A stretch of DNA of 6,009 bases from Acidobacteriaceae bacterium (lineage in GTDB: Bacteria; Acidobacteriota; Terriglobia; Terriglobales; Acidobacteriaceae). Below are positions 1 through 5,846 of this stretch, one piece after another. The DNA is taken from NCBI GenBank assembly GCA_009781125.1, contig WQYS01000161.1, positions 1 through 6,009 of the forward strand, read 5' to 3'. Every line of letters starts with the position of its first letter. The stretch's first letter is position 1. The notes beneath the pieces are model-generated. The model did not search any database. It worked only from the letters and a program-made list of their open reading frames with translations, and was not told the DNA's origin. Both the position numbers and the translations under genes were made by a program.

Positions 1-68
1 AACCACTTGGTTATGGTGCCTTCGGTGATGGATTCACCCATCTGGGGCATAAGTACGTCGGTCGGCAT
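1..68 (-). CDS. sucB: 2-oxoacid dehydrogenase E2 subunit (dihydrolipoamide succinyltransferase), N-terminal fragment
   Basis: Only the first 22 codons are present; the gene runs off the left edge of the window. The peptide begins MPTDVLMPQMGESITEGT, which is the first strand and turn of a biotinyl/lipoyl-attachment domain. The MPQMGESITEGT signature is typical of the E2 chain of 2-oxoglutarate dehydrogenase and close relatives. The family forms the core of the cytoplasmic dehydrogenase complex and transfers the succinyl (or other acyl) group to CoA through a lipoyl-lysine arm; that lysine would lie some 20 residues beyond the window edge. The ATG at 68 is supported by GGAG at 74-77 on the minus strand, five bases upstream. 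lipB, whose product starts lipoylation of such domains, lies just upstream on the same strand. A branched-chain or pyruvate E2 cannot be excluded from so short a piece. Confidence 0.85.
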   Translation of the reverse strand, partial: MPTDVLMPQMGESITEGTITKW

Positions 69-89
69 CGCTTCTCCAATTCGTCTACG

Positions 90-95
90 ATTATA
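90..95 (-). promoter_or_regulatory. Candidate -10 box for the E2 gene
   Basis: The minus strand reads TATAAT, a perfect sigma-70-type -10 hexamer, 21 bases before the E2 start codon. That would give a leader of about 15 bases containing the GGAG ribosome site. At 17-bp spacing no good -35 hexamer is visible (the sequence there is GC-rich), so the promoter is weak, activator-dependent, or a chance match. If real, E2 can be transcribed independently of lipB. Confidence 0.45.
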
Positions 96-160
96 CGGCG
101 CGAGCCTGCCGCTCACGCGCGCATAATAAAGACTTTATACATCCGGCCAGCCACGAAAGC

Positions 161-212
161 CCGGGTGCCCCATCCTGAGGTCGCCGCGGCGACCTCAGGA
201 TGGGGCACCCGG
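161..212. repeat. Perfect 52-bp palindrome (REP-like hairpin element)
   Basis: Bases 161-186 are the exact reverse complement of 187-212, with the centre between 186 and 187 (gccg|cggc). Pairing breaks at 160/213. The arms begin ccgggtgccccatcctgag. The element lies 14 bp past the lipB stop and about 90 bp before the E2 start. Transcribed from either strand it would fold into a stem of up to about 24 bp. It could stop or shield the lipB transcript, but only three Ts follow on the minus strand, so it is not a textbook intrinsic terminator. From memory, related gggtgcccca...tggggcaccc hairpins are dispersed between genes in Acidobacteriota; I could not check the copy number. Confidence 0.85.
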
Positions 213-226
213 ACATTTACGGTTAG

Positions 227-973
227 TCAAATTCCGCCAGCGGGTTCCGCTAAGAGAAGCTCGTCCACGGAGCTGGCGGCCAGCATCTGGCGGGCGAAGA
301 CCCGTCCGAAGCTGCGGGCCGTGGCCTCGAGAGCGGCTTGCATGGTCGGCGCGCGAGCCGGATCAGCCTCCATCTCCAGGCTGGTGACCTCGCGGTCGGC
401 GATGCCGCAGGGCACGATCCAGGCAAAGTCGCGCAGGTCGGTGGTCACGTTGAGCGCGAAGCCGTGCGAGGTCACGCCTCCTGAGACGTGGACTCCGATG
501 GCTGCGATCTTCTTCTCCAGCACGCTGCCGCCGCCGAGGGTCCAAACGCCGGTGCGTCCCCGGATGCGCTGCGCCCGGACGCCGAACTCACCCGCCACGC
601 GGATGAGCACCTCCTCCAGCAGACGCACATAATCGACGGGTCCGAGATGAGGGCCGCGCCTGCCAGGCCAGTCGCCGCGCAGATCAAGGATCGGGTAGCC
701 GACAAGCTGGCCTGGCCCATGATAGGTCACGTCGCCGCCGCGATTGATCTCGTGCAGCTCGACGCCGCGCGAGGTGAGGAACTCATCGGAGGCCAGCACA
801 TGCGCGCGGCTGGAGTTGCGACCGAGCGTCAGCACCAGAGGATGCTCCAGCAGCACCAGCGTATCGCCGACGAGGCCCTGCTTGCGCGCGGCGATCAAGC
901 GCGTCTGCAAGCGAAGCCCCTCTGCATAAGAGACTCGTCCCGGCTGAAGCAGATGGATGTACTGCGACGTCAC
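227..973 (-). CDS. lipB: Octanoyl-[acyl-carrier-protein]:protein octanoyltransferase LipB
   Basis: LipB moves the octanoyl group from acyl carrier protein to the lipoyl-domain lysine of 2-oxoacid dehydrogenase E2 and glycine-cleavage H proteins in the cytoplasm; lipoyl synthase then inserts the sulfurs. The 248-residue product carries the family hallmarks. These are RGGDVTYHGPGQLVGYPI at about 78-95, the GGGSVLEKKIAAIGV stretch with the expected active-site lysine near 155, HGFALNV at 170-176, and the catalytic cysteine C189 in IVPCGI. Escherichia coli LipB has 213 residues; the extra length here is mostly a C-terminal tail after about residue 205. The start is GTG at 973: an in-frame TGA lies two codons upstream, and the nearby ATG at 975 runs straight into TGA. 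No strong ribosome site precedes it. The E2 gene downstream on the same strand encodes a likely substrate. Confidence 0.96.
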   Translation of the reverse strand: MTSQYIHLLQPGRVSYAEGLRLQTRLIAARKQGLVGDTLVLLEHPLVLTLGRNSSRAHVLASDEFLTSRGVELHEINRGGDVTYHGPGQLVGYPILDLRGDWPGRRGPHLGPVDYVRLLEEVLIRVAGEFGVRAQRIRGRTGVWTLGGGSVLEKKIAAIGVHVSGGVTSHGFALNVTTDLRDFAWIVPCGIADREVTSLEMEADPARAPTMQAALEATARSFGRVFARQMLAASSVDELLLAEPAGGI

Positions 974-1022
974 ATCTCAAAGCCTAACAGGTACGCGCTC
1001 CTTGCCACGGCCCGCAAAACAG

Positions 1023-1055
1023 AGGAGCCAGATGCCGTTGCGGCATCTGGCTCCT
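1023..1055 (-). terminator. Intrinsic terminator-like hairpin after the TonB-dependent receptor gene
   Basis: A perfect 15-bp stem (1023-1037 with 1041-1055) has a three-base loop. It begins 18 bp beyond the receptor stop codon. On the minus strand the stem is followed by CTGTTTTG, a short T-run, which fits a rho-independent terminator for the receptor. It also separates the receptor from lipB, whose start lies 50 bp further on. Confidence 0.8.
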
Positions 1056-1072
1056 GGTTGAATGTAGCCGGA

Positions 1073-4000
1073 TTAGAAGGTGAGCTTAGCCCACAGTCTC
1101 AGCGAGCGGCCCGGGTCTTCGATGGCTTGCTGCTTGTCCAGGAAGCCCATATGAATATCGGTGACGAACGAATCGAGCGGCCCGATATTGTTATGGTTGC
1201 CAATGTTCTGCACCTCGGCCCGGAGAATCAGTTGCGCGCCCTCCCAGTGGAAGTACGACATGCCGATTCCCTTCTCCAGAGCAACGTTATGATACTGAAG
1301 GCCGGGGTTGTGGAAGCTGTTGCGGCCAATCTCCTGGTGGAGATAGGCGTTGTCAGGCATGTACGGTATCAGCCAGTGAACATCGGCTGCGTTGACAGGA
1401 TTGAGGTCGCCGGTATCGTTTACGGCAGCCATATCGTAGTAAACGCCCGAATCTCCACCGACTAAATCGCCATCGATGCCTGCTGTATCCAGCGGCGCCG
1501 ACCTGTTGCTCAGAAGCGGACGGTCATTGAAGGCGTTTCCATCACCGTTCATATCGAAATAAGCAGTGGTGAAGCTGCTGTACGGCCCGCTCTGGAAGGT
1601 CTCAACACCGGACAGGGTCCAGTGACGGGTAAACGCTCCGTAGAATGCGTCCGTCAAGCGGCTGGACGAATGGAGCCCTGCCGGAGACCACACGTAGCTG
1701 ATGGACAGATAGTGGCGATGGTCATAGGCGGAGTTTCCCCAGTCCTGCCACAAGCCGCCCGGCGCGAGGTTGGCCGCGTAGCTGGTCCCTGGATTGCTGA
1801 AGGTCGTGAATATCTCCGACGCATTGTCCAGCGCCTTGGACCAGGTGTAGTTTCCGCTGATCTGGAGTCCATGCGACATGCTGCGCGTGACCTCAAACTG
1901 AAGACCGTTATAGCTGGAACCGGCAAAGTTTCCACGGGCTGTGATCGAGTTATAGTCCGGATTGATCCGTTCCTCTGTCATGCCGTCGAAGTAGTTGTAC
2001 TGCTGATTTGCATACAGCCCGCGGCCAAGCGTGCCAATGTAGCGAGCAGCCGCAAAGACGTTGCCCGGAAGCTGGCGCTCGATCCCAAGGTTGAACTGGT
2101 ATGTAAGCGGATTACGCAGGTTCTTAACAGTGCTTTGAACCGACGAGTTCAATGTCAGCTCCGGCGTCATCGCCGCCAGCCGATCGAATGCATTGGGCAG
2201 TGGATTACTCCTGGTTCCGTCTATCCTAGCTAACACAAGATTGGGAGAAGCCTGCATGGCGTTGATAGGAATATTACTGAAGAAGCTGTCAAAGAACATG
2301 CCGAACCCGCCCCTGATGACCCACTTGCCATCGCCGAAGAAGCCGTTATGGTGAGGCGAATAAGCAAAGCCAAATCTCGGCCCGAACATGCTGGTATCGG
2401 AAGGTATCTTGTAGACGACGCCAGCAGCCAAGGGGGCGCCATTAGTACTGACACCGCCGGTGGCCTCAAGTATCGCGGTAGGATTGCTTGGATCAAGAGC
2501 AGGAAACGGAATGGAGTTTTCGGAGTTCGTCAGATAGTCGTACCGGATTCCCAGATTCACTGACAGGTTTGAGGAGAGCTTGATGTCGTCCTGCGCAAAG
2601 AGGCCGGAACGCCATCCATGAGGATCCATGCGTGTTTTTCCAAACGCCTTTTGTATATTGCCAGATGCTCCGGCCTGGTCCTGGAGGAAGTTGCACAGAC
2701 CATTACTGCAGGCAACACCAGTGTTCGGATTGGTACCCGATCCCGAGTATGTCAGCGTGCCATTCCAGTTGATAGAAACTACATCTTTCTCTATCAGGCG
2801 GCCAACATCAAACCCAATACGGAAGGATTGTTTGCCCCTGGTCCAGCCGACCGTATCCTGGAACTGATACAGATCCTCTGCCCGGCCCTGCGGGAAGTTG
2901 TTATTGGTTCCGAGGTTTACCGGGCTCCCGTATGCATCACTGAATTCGCGGATGAATAGTGTCGGAGCAAAGTACTGCGGATTTGCCAGCGTCTCGGCTG
3001 TCGGCGCAAACATGAAGTTGAGCCTGGTCTCAGCCACGCGGAACTCATTCACGAGATTGGGAGAGAAGATATGGGTCCACTGAGCCGCCGTGAGCTCGCC
3101 CGGTCCTCCCTGATAGGTATCAAATCCAGGGAGCGCGCTGGGGTTGGCGAAAAAGTCGGGACTATACGATTGGCGATCATGAAAGTAGCGGACCATAAAC
3201 TGGTCCTTGTCCGAATGATGGTAATCCACGCGAACCAGCCACTGCGTGTCAGGATTCATCATGGGAGCAGCGGGACGCATGTACCATGCGGTTGATATGG
3301 TGCATCCGGCAGCAGGGCAGTTATTCAGCGGACCGACGTTGATCGACCCTTTTGAATCTGGACCAAACACGTCCGTCATGTCGATGAATGAATTCAGATA
3401 GTCCCCATTGCTTAAATCCTGCTGTAGCAGAGTGGCCTGCGGGCCGCCGATAGACTGGAGGGTAGCGTAACCATCCGCGTCAGGAAGCTGCATGGGATAT
3501 GCCGTGCTCTCCGAGCCATAGTAGCGATACAGTTGCAGTCCTCCGAAGGCGAAGAGCTTGTTCTTGATGATGGGCCCACCCAGATTAAATCCATAGCTGT
3601 GCGAGTTGTAGCGGATCTTGGGCTGACCGCTGCCGCGCTCCAGACCGCCGTTAGCGTCCAGGCCGGAGCCCTGGTAGTGCTCGAAGACCTGGCCATGAAA
3701 CTGGTTGGTTCCCGACTTGGTCACGGCGTTGATGACGCCGCCGCCTGCGCGGCCATACTCCGCCGAAGCAGAGTTGGTCATGACCGCGAGCGACTCGAAT
3801 ACATCGGGCATCGTCGGTTGGAAGGCTTGTCCGCCAATGCCGACGTCATTAATCTCCTGACCGTCGAGTAGCCAGTTGTTCGCGCGGGCACGAGCGCCAT
3901 TTACCTGAATGTTAACGCCGTTGCTCATACCGGCGTTGTATGGATTATCGATATCCACGATTTGGACGCCGGGTACGGTCGTCGCCAATTCGTAAGGACT

Positions 4001-4462
4001 GCCACCGAACTGGGGAATCTTCGCCAGGCCAGAGGAGTTGATGACTCCCGTCAACTGGCCATTATCCGTGTTGATCGAAATCGTATCGGCGGTCACCTCC
4101 ACGCGGCTGGCAACATTTCCGACGTTCAATTTGGCATCGTAGGTCGTCACCAGCGACGGCTGAACGATGACGCGCTTTGCCGACAAGGTCTCGAAGCCCG
4201 TCAGGCTGACGGTAAGCGTATAGCTCTCGGTGTTGATCGCCTCAAAGCGATAGCTGCCGTCGGCCTTCGTCCTGGCGGTACGGCTGTAGCCGTCCGCATC
4301 GCCGACAATGGTTACGGTCGCCTCCTGCACGACGGCTCCCGTAGAGTCGCGGACGACCCCTACCAGGATTCCTCTGCTGGTCTGCGCGCGCAACGCCGCA
4401 GATGTGAACAGCAACGGGATAAACAGGAGAAACAACGTTACTTGTGATGTCAGTCTTCGCAT
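1073..4462 (-). CDS. Oar-like TonB-dependent outer-membrane receptor with carboxypeptidase-regulatory-like domain
   Basis: Numbering is from the preferred ATG at 4462 (1129 residues). Residues 1-26 are a signal peptide: MRR, a hydrophobic core, and a cut after ALRA. A carboxypeptidase-regulatory-like beta-sandwich follows at about 31-92 (GVVRDSTGAVV ... DGSYRFEAI ... LTGFET). The plug spans about 134-257, with LLDGQEIND and GGVINAVTKSGTNQFHG. The rest is the beta-barrel, ending RLWAKLTF with the terminal aromatic typical of barrel proteins assembled by the BAM machinery. A calcium-loop-like DMNGDGNAFND lies at 970-980. The only four cysteines form two CX4C pairs (382/387 and 585/590), probably in surface loops. 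The family imports large or scarce substrates with energy from TonB-ExbBD; no substrate can be read from the sequence, and no clear TonB box is seen. Starting at the ATG at 4492 would add ten charged residues and lacks a good ribosome site. A sigma-54-type promoter precedes the gene. Confidence 0.93.
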   Translation of the reverse strand: MRRLTSQVTLFLLFIPLLFTSAALRAQTSRGILVGVVRDSTGAVVQEATVTIVGDADGYSRTARTKADGSYRFEAINTESYTLTVSLTGFETLSAKRVIVQPSLVTTYDAKLNVGNVASRVEVTADTISINTDNGQLTGVINSSGLAKIPQFGGSPYELATTVPGVQIVDIDNPYNAGMSNGVNIQVNGARARANNWLLDGQEINDVGIGGQAFQPTMPDVFESLAVMTNSASAEYGRAGGGVINAVTKSGTNQFHGQVFEHYQGSGLDANGGLERGSGQPKIRYNSHSYGFNLGGPIIKNKLFAFGGLQLYRYYGSESTAYPMQLPDADGYATLQSIGGPQATLLQQDLSNGDYLNSFIDMTDVFGPDSKGSINVGPLNNCPAAGCTISTAWYMRPAAPMMNPDTQWLVRVDYHHSDKDQFMVRYFHDRQSYSPDFFANPSALPGFDTYQGGPGELTAAQWTHIFSPNLVNEFRVAETRLNFMFAPTAETLANPQYFAPTLFIREFSDAYGSPVNLGTNNNFPQGRAEDLYQFQDTVGWTRGKQSFRIGFDVGRLIEKDVVSINWNGTLTYSGSGTNPNTGVACSNGLCNFLQDQAGASGNIQKAFGKTRMDPHGWRSGLFAQDDIKLSSNLSVNLGIRYDYLTNSENSIPFPALDPSNPTAILEATGGVSTNGAPLAAGVVYKIPSDTSMFGPRFGFAYSPHHNGFFGDGKWVIRGGFGMFFDSFFSNIPINAMQASPNLVLARIDGTRSNPLPNAFDRLAAMTPELTLNSSVQSTVKNLRNPLTYQFNLGIERQLPGNVFAAARYIGTLGRGLYANQQYNYFDGMTEERINPDYNSITARGNFAGSSYNGLQFEVTRSMSHGLQISGNYTWSKALDNASEIFTTFSNPGTSYAANLAPGGLWQDWGNSAYDHRHYLSISYVWSPAGLHSSSRLTDAFYGAFTRHWTLSGVETFQSGPYSSFTTAYFDMNGDGNAFNDRPLLSNRSAPLDTAGIDGDLVGGDSGVYYDMAAVNDTGDLNPVNAADVHWLIPYMPDNAYLHQEIGRNSFHNPGLQYHNVALEKGIGMSYFHWEGAQLILRAEVQNIGNHNNIGPLDSFVTDIHMGFLDKQQAIEDPGRSLRLWAKLTF

Positions 4463-4466
4463 AAGG

Positions 4467-4472
4467 CTCCTT
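4467..4472 (-). promoter_or_regulatory. Ribosome binding site that decides the receptor start
   Basis: The minus strand reads AAGGAG, then CCTT, then ATG at 4462. This is a strong Shine-Dalgarno core, though the four-base spacing is slightly short. The alternative in-frame ATG at 4492 has no comparable motif, and using it would bury the signal peptide behind ten polar residues. The 4462 start is therefore preferred. Confidence 0.7.
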
Positions 4473-4491
4473 CGTTCAGATACAGTCAACA

Positions 4492-4524
4492 TCCGAATCG
4501 CTAAAGGTTTGGCTCCGAATCACT
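4492..4524. repeat. Pair of 11-bp direct repeats in the receptor leader
   Basis: On the plus strand tccgaatcgct (4492-4502) recurs as tccgaatcact (4514-4524), with ten of eleven bases identical and 22 bp between starts, about two helical turns. The pair sits inside the predicted 5' leader of the receptor gene. A small hairpin, gctca-N5-tgagc at 4530-4544, lies next to it. The spacing suits a DNA-binding dimer or tandem sites, but chance cannot be ruled out for so short a repeat. Confidence 0.35.
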
Positions 4525-4589
4525 TACAAGCTCACCGCCTGAGCCGTGCGTACAAATAGCCCAAGAATGAAACGGGATTTTTCTGTAAC

Positions 4590-4605
4590 AGCAATTTGTG
4601 TGCCA
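4590..4605 (-). promoter_or_regulatory. Sigma-54 (RpoN) -24/-12 promoter for the receptor gene
   Basis: The minus strand reads TGGCACACAAATTGCT. It matches the consensus TGGCACG-N4-TTGCW except for A in place of the G after TGGCAC, and there are exactly 10 bp between the invariant GG and GC. Transcription would begin near 4579, giving a leader of about 117 bases before the ATG at 4462. Sigma-54 promoters need an ATP-driven enhancer-binding activator; none is encoded in the window. I found no other site of this quality by eye in the window. Confidence 0.65.
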
Positions 4606-4632
4606 TTCCTGAATTCTCCCGGAAAACCCCAT

Positions 4633-4656
4633 AATTTGCAGAAAAACAAGCAAATT
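4633..4656. promoter_or_regulatory. Inverted repeat, possible activator-binding site
   Basis: AATTTGC (4633-4639) and GCAAATT (4650-4656) are perfect 7-bp inverted arms around a 10-base A-rich spacer. The centre lies about 65 bp upstream of the transcript start predicted from the sigma-54 site. Such a dyad fits a dimeric regulator, either the enhancer-binding activator of the receptor or a regulator of the divergent gene. The arms are AT-rich and short, so confidence is limited. Confidence 0.4.
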
Positions 4657-4693
4657 CAACGAGATGCGCGTGATACGTTTCAAACCATTAATC

Positions 4694-4730
4694 TATGAAT
4701 TTTCATATCAAAAGGCGCGTGCGGTATAGA
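4694..4730 (+). promoter_or_regulatory. Weak candidate promoter and dyad for the divergent exported-protein gene
   Basis: TTCATA (4702-4707) and TATAGA (4725-4730) match the sigma-70 -35 and -10 hexamers at four of six positions each, with 17-bp spacing. The -35 half lies within a dyad, TATGAA-TT-TTCATA (4694-4707), which could be an operator. The leader to the ATG at 4797 would be about 60 bases. An alternative pairing of GTGATA (4670) with TATGAA (4694) at 18-bp spacing scores similarly. Confidence 0.25.
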
Positions 4731-4784
4731 TTTAGGTACATCGCTCCGAAGCTCGTAGTAAAGTCAATAACGACAGCTCCAATT

Positions 4785-4789
4785 GGAGG
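4785..4789 (+). promoter_or_regulatory. Ribosome binding site of the exported-protein gene
   Basis: GGAGG is followed by seven bases and ATG at 4797, an ideal arrangement. It selects that start over the upstream in-frame ATG at 4695, which would prepend 34 basic residues before the signal peptide. Confidence 0.85.
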
Positions 4790-4796
4790 CGGAACC

Positions 4797-5795
4797 ATGC
4801 ATCGCAAATTCTCGTTGTATGCGGTCTCGATGGCGCTCTTCCTTGTGCTTCCCCAGCTCTCCTATGCGCAGGCGCGAGCGAGCGATTCCGACCGCGACGG
4901 CCTCAGCGATCGGACGGAGACGGAACTGCTCGAAAAGTTCGCGCCCACCTTCATGATCAGCCGCGAGGATTGCTCGGTGCGTCCGGCCCAGTTTATTGCC
5001 AGCGCCAAGAGTCCCACGGTGCTGGACGATGATGGCACCATCTATGGCCAGGCCACTCCGCGCAAAGGGAAGCCCGGCGAGGTCGAGTTACGCTACTACC
5101 ATCTATGGCGCAAGGACTGCGGCCAGGCCGCGCGCCATCCGGACATGGGACACGTATCTGTACTGGTGAAGACCGGAGCAACCGCGAAAGAGGCCAGGGC
5201 GCTGTACTGGTATGCCGCGGCGCACGAGGACACGGCCTGCGACGCGAGCCACATTACCCGGGCGGAGACGATTCACGCCGAGGACCACGGCGCGACCGTC
5301 TGGATATCGGACGGAAAGCACGCCTCCTTTTTGTCGGAGGAGTTGTGCAAGCACGGATGCGGAGCAGACCGGTGCGATGATATGACTCGCCTGAAGTCTA
5401 GCGAGATCGTCAACCTGGGCGAGTTGAACGCGCCCATGAATGGGATCGCCTGGCTGAGGTCAAGCAAATGGCCGTTGAGCGCCAAGATGGGACAAAGCAA
5501 TTTTCCCGCTGAGCGTGCCACCAGAGTCGAGCGCCTTCCCGACACGGATATCGTCTGGACAAATCCATCGAAGCGCCCGCCGCAGGCCGCGGCGCTTGTT
5601 GCGAATGACGGTCTTACCGGCATCCGCGCTACAGATACCGCCATGGTGGTATCGAGCGGCGGTGTCTCATCCACGCTCGGCTCCGTCAAAGACAAGACCG
5701 GGAGTGCCGTGAAGAGTACAACCGGAAGCGTCAAGAACACTCTGAAGAAAGGCGTGGATAAGACGGGCAAGCTCTTCCACAGGAACAAGAAGTAA
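4797..5795 (+). CDS. Exported protein of unknown function with calcium-binding loop and Lys-rich tail
   Basis: I do not recognise this 332-residue protein by name. Residues 1-24 form a signal peptide (MHRK, a hydrophobic core, then LSYA|Q), so it should leave the cytoplasm. Residues 30-41 read DSDRDGLSDRTE, a DxDxDGxxDxxE calcium loop as in thrombospondin type 3 or EF-hand-like repeats. LLEKFAPTF (44-52), YYHLW (100-104), DMGHVSVLV (116-124) and DGKHASFL (172-179) recall the order of motifs in Vps62/NPP1-type domains, but the resemblance is loose. Six cysteines (59, 108, 148, 184, 188, 193) would allow three disulfides; CKHGCGADRC is a tight cluster. Residues 286-332 are a Gly/Ser/Thr/Lys-rich tail with repeated GSVK units, probably flexible or amphipathic. 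No membrane anchor follows the signal peptide. The gene diverges from the TonB-dependent receptor, with about 330 bp between their starts. Confidence 0.85.
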   Translation: MHRKFSLYAVSMALFLVLPQLSYAQARASDSDRDGLSDRTETELLEKFAPTFMISREDCSVRPAQFIASAKSPTVLDDDGTIYGQATPRKGKPGEVELRYYHLWRKDCGQAARHPDMGHVSVLVKTGATAKEARALYWYAAAHEDTACDASHITRAETIHAEDHGATVWISDGKHASFLSEELCKHGCGADRCDDMTRLKSSEIVNLGELNAPMNGIAWLRSSKWPLSAKMGQSNFPAERATRVERLPDTDIVWTNPSKRPPQAAALVANDGLTGIRATDTAMVVSSGGVSSTLGSVKDKTGSAVKSTTGSVKNTLKKGVDKTGKLFHRNKK

Positions 5796-5807
5796 GAAGC
5801 ATCCACG

Positions 5808-5846
5808 GCACACAGCGAGGCGCAAGCCGTGCGCGGCTTTGTGTGC
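5808..5846 (+). terminator. Stem-loop after the exported-protein gene
   Basis: AAGCCG-TGCG-CGGCTT (5824-5839) is a perfect 6-bp stem with a four-base loop. It is extended by GCACACA (5808-5814) pairing with TGTGTGC (5840-5846) across a nine-base bulge on the 5' side. It begins 12 bp past the stop codon, where a terminator is expected. There is no T-run, so it may instead protect the 3' end or act with Rho. Confidence 0.45.

Noticed and set aside
165..632. Plus-strand 155-codon frame antisense to the lipB 3' half
   Set aside because: It begins inside the palindrome and opposes the conserved catalytic region of LipB; the translation is low-complexity Ser/Arg/Pro-rich.
488..1465. Plus-strand open frame of 325 codons antisense to lipB and the 3' end of the receptor gene
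   Set aside because: It overlaps two well-supported genes, crosses the terminator hairpin between them, and its translation has no recognisable domain; it is a shadow of GC-rich coding sequence.
1622..2233. Plus-strand 203-codon frame inside the receptor gene
   Set aside because: It is fully antisense to the conserved barrel region, with no ribosome site and no recognisable motif.
3962..4447. Plus-strand 161-codon frame opposite the receptor signal peptide, regulatory-like domain and start of the plug
   Set aside because: The minus strand encodes clear domains here; the plus-strand product shows no family features.
4463..4492. Ten-residue longer receptor start at the ATG at 4492
   Set aside because: No Shine-Dalgarno sequence precedes it, whereas AAGGAG directly precedes the internal ATG that begins a normal signal peptide.
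4695..4796. N-terminal extension of the exported protein from the ATG at 4695
   Set aside because: It would place 34 mostly basic residues ahead of an obvious signal peptide, has no good ribosome site, and covers the probable promoter region.
5273..5806. Minus-strand 177-codon frame with a hydrophobic N-terminus opposite the exported-protein gene
   Set aside because: The plus-strand frame has a signal peptide, ideal ribosome site and calcium loop. The apparent hydrophobic start on the minus strand is the complement of the Lys/Ser-rich tail codons.
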